64,000 nucleotides of DNA from Phycisphaerales bacterium. GTDB taxonomy: Bacteria > Planctomycetota > Phycisphaerae > Tepidisphaerales > Tepidisphaeraceae. A program made the position numbers and the translations under genes. The number at the start of each line of letters is the position of its first letter. The stretch's first letter is position 1. Under the pieces are notes generated by a model that ran no database searches, was not told the origin of the DNA, and worked only from the letters and a program-made list of their open reading frames with translations. The DNA is taken from the NCBI GenBank assembly GCA_020847375.1, contig JADLCB010000005.1, positions 1 through 64,000 on the forward strand, given 5' to 3'. Of this stretch, positions 36,625 to 47,400 are shown piece after piece.

Positions 36625-37827
36625 TTACGGAATCAACCGGACAAACCGGCGACCGAGTTTGAGGACACTCGGCTGGGTGATCGTCAACTGTCTCTGAAAA
36701 TCCGTGATCTTCTGACCCTCCAGACTGACCGCCCCCTCCTTGATTTTGCGCGTCGCCTGACCATTACTCTCAGCCAGCCCAGCCTTGACGATCAGCGCCA
36801 CCAGCCGCTGCGGTTGTGCCCCGACGCTGATTTCGGGCATTTCATCCGGCACACCCCCCTGGCTGAAGACCTTGACGAACTCCGCTTCGGCGCTGTCGGC
36901 ATCGGCCGGGCTGTGCAACCAGGTGATGATGAGCTTGGCCAGCTTGATCTTGGCATCGCGCGGTTTCTGGTCGATCAGCGGTTGATATTCACTTTCGGGC
37001 AATTCCGTCAACAGGCGGTAGTAGCTCGCCATCAATTCATCGGGCAGCGACATGATCTTCCCGAACATGCCATTGGCGCCGGACGGTGGATCAGCAATGC
37101 CGACATAATTCCCCTTGCTCTTGCTCATCTTCATCTTACCGTCCAGCCCCACCAGCAACGGCGTGACAATCACCGCCTGCGCCTCCTGGCCGGATTCAGC
37201 CTGAAATTCCCGGCCCACCAGATTGTTGAACAGTTGATCGCTGCCGCCCATCTCCACATCCGCCTGCACCATCACACTATCCCAACCCTGCAGCAGCGGA
37301 TACATCAGCTCATGCAGATAAATGTCGGTATGGCTGGCGTGACGATTGGCAAAATCCTCGCGGGCCAGCAACTGCGCGACCGTCTTGCGCGCCAGAAGCT
37401 GAATCACATCCATCATGTTCATCGAACCAAGCCACTGACCGTTGTAACGAACCTCCAGATGATCAGGGTCGGTCAAAAGAATCCGGCCAACCTGTTGGAC
37501 ATAGGTTTTGGCGTTGGCGTCAATTTCCTCCGGTTGCAACGTAGGCCGCAATTCATTGCGACCCGTGGGATCACCCACGCGCGCAGTGTAGTCGCCGATG
37601 ATCAGAACCGCCTTGTGCCCCCAGTCCTGAAACTGGCGGATGATTTTCAAGGGAACCGCGTGGCCAAGATGCACATCCGGCGCGGTCGGATCCATCCCCA
37701 GTTTGATGCGCAGCGGTTTGCCATCCGTCCGGGCACGCTGGAGCTTCTTACGCAGATCCGCTTCGGGCACGATTCGCTCGCTGCGACGGGCGAGGAGAGC
37801 CAGTTGTTCATCAATCGAAATCGACAT
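36625..37827 (-). CDS. tyrS: tyrosyl-tRNA synthetase
   Basis: Class I aminoacyl-tRNA synthetase of 400 residues that charges tRNA-Tyr. The HIGH motif is HLGH at 53-56, the tyrosine pocket region LIIGDYTARVGDPTGR follows near 75-90, and the KMSKS motif (KMKMSKSKGNY) is near 235. A C-terminal S4 RNA-binding domain is present at about 335-400. Length and motifs fit the TyrZ branch found in many planctomycetes and proteobacteria. No T-box leader was seen in the upstream region. Confidence 0.95.
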   Translation of the reverse strand: MSISIDEQLALLARRSERIVPEADLRKKLQRARTDGKPLRIKLGMDPTAPDVHLGHAVPLKIIRQFQDWGHKAVLIIGDYTARVGDPTGRNELRPTLQPEEIDANAKTYVQQVGRILLTDPDHLEVRYNGQWLGSMNMMDVIQLLARKTVAQLLAREDFANRHASHTDIYLHELMYPLLQGWDSVMVQADVEMGGSDQLFNNLVGREFQAESGQEAQAVIVTPLLVGLDGKMKMSKSKGNYVGIADPPSGANGMFGKIMSLPDELMASYYRLLTELPESEYQPLIDQKPRDAKIKLAKLIITWLHSPADADSAEAEFVKVFSQGGVPDEMPEISVGAQPQRLVALIVKAGLAESNGQATRKIKEGAVSLEGQKITDFQRQLTITQPSVLKLGRRFVRLIP

Positions 37828-38154
37828 CGTGCGACAATTTTATCGATTTGCCTGCTCGTTGCATCTATTGCCGCGCGAGCGATGATAATTTTCCCGTTCC
37901 GCAACAATTGCATCTGCTTTCGTGGCGGTATTTGACTGGAAAAGCACATTGGAGCATTACAATTTTTTCCGCTGCACCCACGCATGCAATTGTGGAGCTT
38001 CGTCAACCCTTTTTTCTCCGTAATCAGGGCAATGTTTTTGGCATCCGCAGACCGAATTATTCAACAGACGGCTTCAAGTGATTGGCCTAACAGATCGATA
38101 GAAACATTGTGAAATAAATCACGCCATAACTGAGCTGACTTAAAGGGGTACTGA
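37828..38154. other. intergenic region between divergent tyrS and receiver-like gene
   Basis: This gap should hold promoters for both divergent genes, but none is convincing: a TTGACT at about 37930 has poor spacing to the AT-rich TTACAATTTT. AAAGGGG before the ATG at 38155 is a good ribosome site. No RNA gene or repeat was recognised. Confidence 0.4.
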
Positions 38155-38574
38155 ATGTCATCATTGAAAAGAAAAAGAGTTGTCGCATTGTGCGATGAGC
38201 CACGAGTCATGCGGGCTTTGGCCAAGCAACTGGCCGACTGGGTCAACTTTCGCGAAGCTACGACAACGTGGCAGTTGAATCAGTTCCTGAGATCCTCCGA
38301 GACCGACGCCGTGGTAATGCCGCAATGGTATTTGCGTCGGGAGGACGGCATGGAACTCTTGCGCGACCTGCGCTATCGTTACCCCACGATCCGCCGCTGC
38401 CTGCTGGCGACGAGTCCTGATCTGGATCTGATCACCCAGGCAGTTCATGATGACCTGCTCGACAGCCTGATTTATATCCCGCTGATCAAGGAGCAGTTTC
38501 TCCGCGCCATCACCCCCGTGCTTGCGTCTGAGAAGCCCAAGACGCCACAAAGCGCCGACAACTGCGCCGCGTGA
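38155..38574 (+). CDS. degenerate response-regulator receiver-like protein
   Basis: Protein of 139 residues with the layout of a stand-alone receiver domain: VVALCDEPRVMRALAKQL at the start (the acidic pocket is reduced to DE), DAVVMPQWYLRREDGMELLRDL in the middle and a late YIPLIKEQFLRAI (the usual K-P dipeptide is lost). The phospho-acceptor Asp expected in the third strand is replaced within VVMPQW, so classical phosphorylation is unlikely. Atypical receivers of this kind work by protein contact. No histidine kinase or output domain is adjacent. It is convergent with the tsaC gene, whose stop lies 6 bp away. Confidence 0.6.
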   Translation: MSSLKRKRVVALCDEPRVMRALAKQLADWVNFREATTTWQLNQFLRSSETDAVVMPQWYLRREDGMELLRDLRYRYPTIRRCLLATSPDLDLITQAVHDDLLDSLIYIPLIKEQFLRAITPVLASEKPKTPQSADNCAA

Positions 38575-38580
38575 ACGATT

Positions 38581-39579
38581 TCAGCAGGGGCGCGAAGCGC
38601 GAAAAATACGGTCGCGCACCGCTGCCCACGATGCTTCATCCGGCGGGGTCTGAATATAAATCCGGTGTAAATGCCTGTTGTCCAGATCGCGCAGAGCTGC
38701 GTAAAGCTGCTGAGCATACGCAGCCGGATCACGCGGTAGTGTGACGATGCGGGCGCAGCTGCTGCCAAATGGTTCGGCCTCCAGCACAATCACGCCGGTC
38801 TGTTCATCCAGCTTCAATTGACCGTACTGATCGGGCGTGAATCGGAGTGTCAAAGTCTGCGGCGCATAATGCACGGGCAACTGCCCTGGCGCAAGCTGCC
38901 GATGCGATTCATTCGATTCCCTTAATTCACCCGATTGAACCGGCTGATCGCTGGCCAGCGGGCCGATGACCTGCTCGATCTGCCAGGCCGATATCTGCCC
39001 GGGGCGAAGGATGCGCGGCGCACCGTGCGCCAGATCAAGCACCGTTGATTCGATCCCCACCGTGCACGCCCCACCATCGAGAATCAGGTCAACTTTATCG
39101 CCTAATTCATCGCGCACATGGCTGGCGGTTGTTGGGCTGATGCAATTGGAACGATTGGCACTGGGGGCGGCAATCGGCCCGTCAAAGCAACGCAGTAGCT
39201 CCAGCGCCAACGGATGGTTCGGCACGCGCAGACCAACCGAATCCAGGCCCGCCGTTGCTCCATCCACAATTTCCCGGTTTTTCGGCAGCACCAGCGTCAG
39301 CGGTCCCGGCCAAAACCGATCCGCCAGTTTCCCGGCAGCATCCGGCCAATTGCGCGCCCAGCGCCGCGCAGCCGCAGTATCATGCACATGAACAATCAGC
39401 GGATTGGTCGCCGGCCGACCCTTGGCTATAAAAATACGCCCGACGGCGGCGCTGCTGCGCGCGTCAGCCCCCAGGCCATAGACCGTCTCGGTGGGTAACG
39501 CCACCAATCCGCCCCGCTGCAAAATGTCGACCGCCTGACTGATCCTGGTGCCAGGACGATCATCGCCTGTTGAGGTCAT
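38581..39579 (-). CDS. tsaC: L-threonylcarbamoyladenylate synthase (Sua5/YrdC type)
   Basis: Enzyme of 332 residues making threonylcarbamoyl-AMP from threonine, bicarbonate and ATP, the first step of t6A modification of tRNA at position 37. The YrdC domain has GGLVALPTETVYGLGADA near 24-41, IFIAKGRPATNPLIVHV near 50-66 and APSANRSNCISPT near 140. A linker and a C-terminal Sua5 domain follow (LPVHYAPQTL near 232), which makes this the long Sua5 form rather than the short TsaC. It is oriented with ahcY and lies about 120 bp downstream of it. Confidence 0.93.
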   Translation of the reverse strand: MTSTGDDRPGTRISQAVDILQRGGLVALPTETVYGLGADARSSAAVGRIFIAKGRPATNPLIVHVHDTAAARRWARNWPDAAGKLADRFWPGPLTLVLPKNREIVDGATAGLDSVGLRVPNHPLALELLRCFDGPIAAPSANRSNCISPTTASHVRDELGDKVDLILDGGACTVGIESTVLDLAHGAPRILRPGQISAWQIEQVIGPLASDQPVQSGELRESNESHRQLAPGQLPVHYAPQTLTLRFTPDQYGQLKLDEQTGVIVLEAEPFGSSCARIVTLPRDPAAYAQQLYAALRDLDNRHLHRIYIQTPPDEASWAAVRDRIFRASRPC

Positions 39580-39635
39580 AATTTACCACCAGTACTTCAG
39601 TGATCCGCCATCGTGATGATCTGCGTCCGAAGCTG

Positions 39636-39664
39636 AAAAAGAGGCTGGGCATTCACCCAGCCTC
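39636..39664 (-). terminator. Rho-independent terminator of ahcY
   Basis: On the minus strand a perfect 9-bp stem GAGGCTGGG/CCCAGCCTC with a 6-nt loop is followed by TTTTT. It begins 33 bp after the ahcY stop and separates ahcY from tsaC. Confidence 0.9.
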
Positions 39665-39697
39665 GCACAACCATCTTAACTTCCCAGCGCAACCGGA

Positions 39698-41278
<1,581 letters not shown>

Positions 41279-41496
41279 CTATCCGGATACATTGTTTAAC
41301 AGACGGTGGTTTCTGTCAAGAAAGCACCTTCCTCCGGCGAGAGGGCATCCTTGGCGTGTTGAATAAAAATTATCACAACTGAACCTTCGCTCCTTGCGCC
41401 GCTTGACCGATACAAAAGATGGATCAGGTATATTGAACCGGCGATTCGTCCGATAAATTGGACGAAGCGTCAGGCTATTGTTACATCGATAGGGTC

Positions 41497-43509
41497 ATGG
41501 GCACAGCACCATCGCAACCAACCTCCACCACCCAGCAGGTCATCGCCCAGGGTGATGAGCTGCGCAAGGCCGGTCAGACGCAGCAGGCAATCGAGGCCTA
41601 TTTGCAAGCGGCTAGCAGCACCGAAGTGCCCGAAGCAGCCCTGTGCCTGAAAATCGCCCGCTGCTACAGCCAGATCGGTGACGACGACAACGTTCGCCAC
41701 TGGGCAATGGCCAGTCTGGATGATGGGGATGATTTCCTCACCTGGCAGGGTGTGACCGGTCTGGTGAAAAAATATTTCGCCGGCAGTTGGTCCGGTTTTC
41801 AGCGCCAGGCGCGGGTGGCCATTCTCGGCAGCTACACCACCGTACAGTTCAAGCAGATGCTGGCGGTGGCAGCCATCAAGTACGGTATTCAACTGGAATT
41901 GTACGAATCAGACTTCGGCCAGTATCAACAGGATATCGTTGATCCTGATTCGCGGCTGTACCGTTTTGACCCGCAGTTCGTCATTCTGGCTACACACGCT
42001 GGTGAAGTGCATTTGCCTGATTTCACCGACGACCCCACCGCCGCACTGGAGCGCGAAACCGCCCGCTGGGTTGGATTATGGCAGAGGCTGCGTCAGCGCA
42101 GCAAGGCCAAAATCATCCAGCACAACTTCGCGCTGGAAGAAGCGGTGGCCATGGGGCATCTGGCCACCCGGCTGGCGGGTAGCCGCTACAACATGATGCA
42201 GCAACTGAACCATCGCCTGGCCATGGCGGCTGGCAATGACGTGGCGATGGTTGACTGCCAGCGTCTGTCGAGTCTGATCGGTCAATGGCGGTGGTTTGAT
42301 CCGAAATACTGGAACTTGTCCAAACAGGCGGTCTCGCTGCAGGCGCTACCGCTTCTGGCGCGGCATACCGCTGCGGTGCTGGCCAGTGAGCTGGGTTTGT
42401 CGCGCAAGTGTCTGGTGCTGGATCTGGATAATACGCTCTGGGGCGGGGTCATCGGCGAAGATGGAATGGGTGGCATCAAACTCGGTCAAGGTTCGCCCGT
42501 GGGTGAGGCGTATATCGCATTTCAGGAATATCTCCTGCAGTTGAAAAACAAGGGAGTGATCCTGACTGTCAACAGCAAGAACAATGATGCTGATGCCCGC
42601 GAAGTCTTCCAGAAACATCCGGAAATGCGCATCAAGCTGGATGACATTGCCGTTTTCGTCGCCAACTGGCAGCCCAAACCGCAAAACGTTCAGCATATCG
42701 CCAAAGTGTTGAACATCGGCATTGATTCCATGGTCTTTGTTGATGACAACCCAGTCGAGCGCCAGGCGATGCGCCAGTTTCTACCGCAGGTCGATACCAT
42801 CGTCATGCCGACTGATCCCAGCTTATATGTACGCACGTTGAGTAACTATCTGCTGTTTGAAACCAGCTCATTCACGCGCGAAGATGCCGCCCGCGCCCAG
42901 CAGTACCACGCCCGTGCCCAGATTGCTGAATTGGAGCAGTCAGCCGGCAGCATCGAAGATTTTTACCGTTCGCTGCAGATGAAAGCGACCGTCAAACCTT
43001 TTGACCGCTTTTCCCTCCCGCGCATCGCCCAGTTGCTCGGCAAAACCAATCAATTCAACCTGACGACGCGCCGCCACGGCGCTGGTGAGCTGGAAAAATT
43101 CATGGCGGATCCCGCCTGTGTTCATTACGCCCTGACGCTGCGCGACCGCTTTGCCAATCATGGTTTGGTTTCGCTGATCATTGCCTTCAAACGTGGCGAT
43201 ATTCTGGACATTGACACTTGGCTGATGAGCTGCCGCGTTATTGGCCGAACCGTCGAAGCCGAACTGCTCAGCCAACTCACCCACCAGGCACTGGCAATGG
43301 GCTGTAAAACGATTCAGGGCACTTATATTCCCACCGCCAAAAACGCGATGGTGCAGGACATTTTCGCCAAATTCGGGTTTACCCGCACGGCTGAAGACCA
43401 CGGCACGACCGTGTGGCAATATGATCTGACCCGCCAAGCCCCCATCACCAATGATTTCATCGAAAAAGTGGGGCGACTCGACGATGAAGCAGATACGCAA
43501 ACAAATTGA
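41497..43509 (+). CDS. FkbH-like HAD-IIIC phosphatase / glyceryl transferase
   Basis: Protein of 670 residues. An N-terminal helical, TPR-like segment (about 10-75) is followed by a domain related to the FkbH N-terminus (about 95-290), a HAD domain with LVLDLDNTLWGGVIGEDG near 306 (catalytic Asp pair) and VFVDDNPVERQ near 412, and a C-terminal GNAT-like domain (about 505-650, with FFNLTTRR-type motif QFNLTTRRHGAGEL near 519). FkbH enzymes take the glyceryl group of 1,3-bisphosphoglycerate and load it onto an acyl carrier protein. An ACP gene follows 165 bp downstream, which supports that role. No polyketide synthase or further tailoring gene is near. ATG 41497 is preferred over an upstream TTG at 41458. 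Confidence 0.85.
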   Translation: MGTAPSQPTSTTQQVIAQGDELRKAGQTQQAIEAYLQAASSTEVPEAALCLKIARCYSQIGDDDNVRHWAMASLDDGDDFLTWQGVTGLVKKYFAGSWSGFQRQARVAILGSYTTVQFKQMLAVAAIKYGIQLELYESDFGQYQQDIVDPDSRLYRFDPQFVILATHAGEVHLPDFTDDPTAALERETARWVGLWQRLRQRSKAKIIQHNFALEEAVAMGHLATRLAGSRYNMMQQLNHRLAMAAGNDVAMVDCQRLSSLIGQWRWFDPKYWNLSKQAVSLQALPLLARHTAAVLASELGLSRKCLVLDLDNTLWGGVIGEDGMGGIKLGQGSPVGEAYIAFQEYLLQLKNKGVILTVNSKNNDADAREVFQKHPEMRIKLDDIAVFVANWQPKPQNVQHIAKVLNIGIDSMVFVDDNPVERQAMRQFLPQVDTIVMPTDPSLYVRTLSNYLLFETSSFTREDAARAQQYHARAQIAELEQSAGSIEDFYRSLQMKATVKPFDRFSLPRIAQLLGKTNQFNLTTRRHGAGELEKFMADPACVHYALTLRDRFANHGLVSLIIAFKRGDILDIDTWLMSCRVIGRTVEAELLSQLTHQALAMGCKTIQGTYIPTAKNAMVQDIFAKFGFTRTAEDHGTTVWQYDLTRQAPITNDFIEKVGRLDDEADTQTN

Positions 43510-43593
43510 TTTTTAAGTTGAGAAACACCCGGATCAGACCGACGAAATAATGGCAGAACCATCCATCGGGCTGAAGTATCCGATTGATGAGTC

Positions 43594-43634
43594 TATAATT
43601 ATTTTGATCCACGCGATTTTGATTCTAAAATCGC
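43594..43634 (+). promoter_or_regulatory. possible promoter and operator ahead of the ACP gene
   Basis: A perfect TATAAT at 43594-43599 (with a weak -35, CTGAAG at 43571-43576) is followed by an inverted repeat GCGATTTT/AAAATCGC at 43613-43634, just downstream of the expected start site. It suggests that acp can be transcribed and regulated apart from the FkbH-like gene. Confidence 0.5.
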
Positions 43635-43674
43635 AAGCGATGGCAATGTTAATCATTAACTGCCGGGCTGACTT

Positions 43675-43908
43675 ATGACGACGCACGAACAATTACAGGA
43701 AGTTTTTCAGACGGTTTTTGCTGATGACAGCATCGAACTGACACCACAAACCACCGCCCACGATATTGCCCAGTGGGACTCGGTGGCCCATATCAATCTG
43801 ATGTTCTCCATCGAGCAGGCGTTCGGTATCCAGTTTGCGGGGAACGAATTAGCCGAATTTGCCAACATCGGCGAACTGGAAAAATATCTGGAAACCCGCC
43901 GCAGCTAA
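43675..43908 (+). CDS. acyl carrier protein
   Basis: Free-standing carrier protein of 77 residues, the normal size. The phosphopantetheine site is the Ser in QWDSVAHINLMFSIEQAF (about residue 38), a variant of the usual DSL. The acidic helices before and after it fit the four-helix bundle. The D-S-V form and the partner FkbH-like gene point to a specialised ACP that carries a glyceryl or similar unit rather than the fatty-acid ACP. The final destination of the unit is not evident from the neighbourhood. Confidence 0.88.
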   Translation: MTTHEQLQEVFQTVFADDSIELTPQTTAHDIAQWDSVAHINLMFSIEQAFGIQFAGNELAEFANIGELEKYLETRRS

Positions 43909-43994
43909 CCTTTGCTGCCTGGCCCGCCCTCTCATTTTGCTAATAATTTCCGGCAAAACCATTACGCAATTCCGTGCTGGTTATCGCTTGATCT

Positions 43995-44003
43995 TGGTAT
44001 AAT
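43995..44003 (+). promoter_or_regulatory. extended -10 promoter of the sugar-dehydrogenase-like gene
   Basis: TGGTATAAT is a perfect extended -10 element (TGnTATAAT), which can work without a good -35. It would give a leader of about 165 nt before the ATG at 44175. Confidence 0.6.
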
Positions 44004-44174
44004 AACTGGCTGGCGATGACAATCTGCCCGGATCAGCAATCGAGCCAGTCGCGCGTTTTGCAGCGTCTGGTTTCTTGCTGGTTTTCGTAATATCCGGTAG
44101 TTTGGAATACGTTGCGATTCAGGGATTCAGGGCAACTGCTTGGCGGGAACGAAGTTATGCAAAGGGAGCGATTG

Positions 44175-45863
44175 ATGAAGGTATCGCGGAATCAACCCGC
44201 AAACCAAATTCCGCCAGTCGGGCAGATTGCGCCATGGCTGGCTAAACAGCTCAAAGGCGCAGCGGTTTTACTGGTGGTGTTGATCGGTCTGCTTGTCGGT
44301 GGCTGCGTGCCAAGCCCCATCCTGCTGCGCCCTGAGCAGCGCACCATCGTTGACCGCAGCATCGTCGAATATCCGGCTGACTATGACCTGCAACTATTTG
44401 CCACCGGTCTGACCGCCCCCACCGCAATCACCTTTGACGCCGATGGCCGACTCTATCTGGCCGAAGGAGGGCTTAACGGCGCCGACCCTCACATTTTCGG
44501 TTTTGATCCCGACGGCAACCGCTTTGACATTTACCCCATCGGCCGGCGCGTTCCCATCTTCAAGCCAGGTTTTCGCATTTACGGGCCGGTGGGTGGCTTG
44601 GCTGTGTGGCAGGATCGTATTTATGTCTCCCACCGCGATGCCAATGGTCGCGGGATGATTACCGCCTTTGACCGTAGCGGCCAGCATGAAACCATTGTTG
44701 GCGACCTTCCGGCCCAGGGTGAATACAGCCTGACCGACATGGCGATCAACCCCGTCAATGAACGATTGTATTTTGGTCTGGGTTCCGCCACCAACAGCGG
44801 CGTCGTGGGGCTGGATGATTTTTCCACCGGATGGGTGCAGCAATACCCCCATTTTCACGACATTCCGTTTGTCAACTATCGTCTGACGCCGGCGCGCTTT
44901 ACCACGCGCAACCCGCGCGGCGGTCTATTCGGCGGGCCTGAAATCGCCGTCACCAGCGCCTTTCAACCCTTTGGAATGGCTGCCCTGCGCGCCCCCAAAT
45001 CCAATGTTGATCGCCCGACAGCAGCGATTTATTCCGTCGCCCTGAGCGGCGGCGGATTGAAAGTCGAAGCCCACGGTATCCGCTACCCGCGCGGTCTGGC
45101 GTTTAACGAATTTGCCAATCTCTACGCAACCAACCAGGGCATGGAACTGCGCGGCACGCGACCGGTCAAGGATGATCCCGACGCGGTTTTACGCATTGTC
45201 AGCGGCACCTGGTATGGCTGGCCTGATTACTCGACCACGCTGGAGGAAATCACCGCGCCTCGCTACCAGGCTGACCCAGCCATGCTGATTAAAACCGGTT
45301 ATCCTGAGTTGTCGTTTTTGATCGACCATGACGCCAGCAATCTGCTGCAACCCTCGCGATATCGCAAGGAATTGTTGCGCGGTGTGTTTCCCGCACTATC
45401 CGGTGCCTCCAAAATGGATTTTGTGACCAGCCAGGGCGCATTCAGTCAATACGCCGGGCAGGCGATTGTTGCCCTCTGGGGTGACCGCGCCCCCTTCGCC
45501 ACCAGCGGGCAGAAACTGCTCGGGCCGGTGGGCCGCAAGCTGGTGCGCGTGGATGTCGAGAAAAAGACCACGGAAGATTTTATCCGCAATACCCGCAGCA
45601 CGGGCACGAACTATCGCGGGGGCGCAGCCCGTTTCGCCCTGCAACGGCCGATTGATGTCAAATTCGATCTGGGCAGCTCGGCGTTGTACATCGTCGATAT
45701 GGGTCAGGTGCAGATCAAGGACGGGCGCGAGAACCCCGTTGTCGGCACGGGTAAAATCCTGCGTCTGATTCCCTCCGGCCCCAATGCCATCGCCCGCCAG
45801 CATGACTACGACAATCCCGCCTACGTCGGCGGCAAAGCCCACTTGCAGGATCACAAAAAATAA
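44175..45863 (+). CDS. lipoprotein of the sorbosone/PQQ-dependent sugar dehydrogenase propeller family
   Basis: Protein of 562 residues from ATG 44175, which has AAAGGGAG at good distance; upstream ATGs lack this. A hydrophobic stretch ending in LLVGGC (Cys near 40) marks a lipoprotein. The rest is a beta-propeller: FATGLTAPTAITFDADGRLYLAEGG near 79, LTDMAINPVNERLYFGLG near 195, RYPRGLAFNEFANLYATNQG near 305 and IDVKFDLGSSALYIVDMG near 515. This resembles NHL/sorbosone dehydrogenase-like proteins that bind PQQ and oxidise sugars, though PQQ contacts cannot be confirmed by eye. It acts outside the inner membrane. Confidence 0.75.
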   Translation: MKVSRNQPANQIPPVGQIAPWLAKQLKGAAVLLVVLIGLLVGGCVPSPILLRPEQRTIVDRSIVEYPADYDLQLFATGLTAPTAITFDADGRLYLAEGGLNGADPHIFGFDPDGNRFDIYPIGRRVPIFKPGFRIYGPVGGLAVWQDRIYVSHRDANGRGMITAFDRSGQHETIVGDLPAQGEYSLTDMAINPVNERLYFGLGSATNSGVVGLDDFSTGWVQQYPHFHDIPFVNYRLTPARFTTRNPRGGLFGGPEIAVTSAFQPFGMAALRAPKSNVDRPTAAIYSVALSGGGLKVEAHGIRYPRGLAFNEFANLYATNQGMELRGTRPVKDDPDAVLRIVSGTWYGWPDYSTTLEEITAPRYQADPAMLIKTGYPELSFLIDHDASNLLQPSRYRKELLRGVFPALSGASKMDFVTSQGAFSQYAGQAIVALWGDRAPFATSGQKLLGPVGRKLVRVDVEKKTTEDFIRNTRSTGTNYRGGAARFALQRPIDVKFDLGSSALYIVDMGQVQIKDGRENPVVGTGKILRLIPSGPNAIARQHDYDNPAYVGGKAHLQDHKK

Positions 45864-45923
45864 CCCCCGTCAGACCATGCTTGGCCGCAGCGAGTTGTAC
45901 CAAAACACGCGCATTTTGTTTCT

Positions 45924-47354
45924 TTAAGACGGCGGATTTCCCGTTTTAGATGCGCTGCTGGAATTTTTTCGGCGCAGGCGCAGCTCCTGCAAGCGCTGGC
46001 TGATTTGCCCCTCATAACCACGGGCGGTGGGTTGATAGTAGGTCTTATCCACCCCCAGATAGTCCTGTTCAACGTACCCCTCTTCATAATCGTGGGCATA
46101 TTTATAGTCTGCCCCGTGCCCCAGGCGTTTGGCTCCCTTGTAATGTGAATCGCGCAGATGCACGGGAACCGGAACACTGCGCCCCTGGCGCACATCGCTC
46201 ATGGCGGCCCAGATCGCCAGAGCGCTGGCGTTGCTCTTGGGTGCCGTCGCCATGTAGATCGCCGCCTGGCCGAGCGTCAACTGCGCTTCGGGCATGCCGA
46301 TGCGCTCCACAATGTCATAACAGGCACTGGCCACCATGATGGCGCGGGGATCGGCATTGCCAATATCTTCCGATGCCAGAATTGCGATGCGCCGGGCGAT
46401 GAACCGCGGGTCTTCCCCCGCCTCCAGCATCCGTGCCACCCAGTAAACCGCTGCATCAGGATCCGAACCACGCATACTTTTGATCAATGCCGAAGCTGCA
46501 TCGTAATGCTCATCACCCGTGCCGTCATACACAATTGCCTTGCGCTGGATGGATTGTTCGGCCACATCAAGATCGATGTGAATGGCCTGATCCGTTCCAG
46601 TGTTACTCCTCGCCATGGGTTGGGCATCGCCGTCCGACCGGGTTGGAGTTTTTGTAGCATCCGTCTGGCCGACGCTGGCACTGCTCAGCACGGCCACTTC
46701 CAGCGCGCCCAGGGCGCGGCGGGCATCGCCGTCGCTGGTCGTTGCCCAGTGCTCCAGGGCATCATCCTCGATTTTAATTTTCAACCGGCCAAAACCGCGC
46801 GCTTCATCACCGATCGCGCGCATCACCAGATTTTTAATCTGCTGACCGGTCAAAGGCATGAACTGGAAAATCTGGCTGCGGGAAATCAGCGGCGAATTGA
46901 TCGAAAAAAACGGATTCTCCGTCGTCGCCCCCACCAGCAGAATTTGCCCTGATTCGACATCCGGCAGGAGAATATCCTGCTGGGCACGATTGAAGCGATG
47001 AATTTCATCCAGAAACAAAACCGTGCGCTGGTTCTGATCCTCCAGACGCTGACGGGCAGCATCCAGCACCGCGCGAACTTCCTTCACCCCGACGCTGGCG
47101 GCGTTGAGCTGCTGAAAATGACTGCGCGTATACCCCGCCACCAGCTCAGCCAGGGTGGTTTTACCCGTGCCGGGCGGACCATAAAAAATCACGCTGGTCA
47201 ACCGGTCGGCTTCGAGCATGCGGCGCAGCAATTTGCCCGGCCCCAGAAAATGTTCCTGACCGGAGAATTCCTCCAGGGTGGTCGGGCGCATACGCACCGC
47301 CAGCGGCGCAACGCGCGACAGATTTTTCTGGCGATGCTGTGAAAATAAATCCAT
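45924..47354 (-). CDS. rarA: replication-associated recombination protein A
   Basis: AAA+ ATPase of 476 residues related to clamp loaders, acting at stalled replication forks (also called MgsA). Seen are LAVRMRPTTLEEFSGQEH near 18-35, Walker A GPPGTGKT at 59-66, Walker B LFLDEIHRF near 113-121 and the sensor region LLVGATTENPFFSIN. The C-terminal tetramerisation and helical domains are present (KSMRGSDPDAAVYWVARML, then HLRDSHYKGAKRLGHG). A polar insertion (about 225-255) separates the AAA lid from the C-terminal domain. ATG 47354 is preferred; the reading to 47474 would run under the divergent hemB. Confidence 0.93.
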   Translation of the reverse strand: MDLFSQHRQKNLSRVAPLAVRMRPTTLEEFSGQEHFLGPGKLLRRMLEADRLTSVIFYGPPGTGKTTLAELVAGYTRSHFQQLNAASVGVKEVRAVLDAARQRLEDQNQRTVLFLDEIHRFNRAQQDILLPDVESGQILLVGATTENPFFSINSPLISRSQIFQFMPLTGQQIKNLVMRAIGDEARGFGRLKIKIEDDALEHWATTSDGDARRALGALEVAVLSSASVGQTDATKTPTRSDGDAQPMARSNTGTDQAIHIDLDVAEQSIQRKAIVYDGTGDEHYDAASALIKSMRGSDPDAAVYWVARMLEAGEDPRFIARRIAILASEDIGNADPRAIMVASACYDIVERIGMPEAQLTLGQAAIYMATAPKSNASALAIWAAMSDVRQGRSVPVPVHLRDSHYKGAKRLGHGADYKYAHDYEEGYVEQDYLGVDKTYYQPTARGYEGQISQRLQELRLRRKNSSSASKTGNPPS

Positions 47355-47400
47355 CACCGTTATTGTACCGTCAACCCCCTTTAACCGTATCATATAACTT

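Noticed and set aside
36814-37935. 373-codon plus-strand open frame
   Set aside because: Antisense to tyrS, which has full HIGH and KMSKS motifs.
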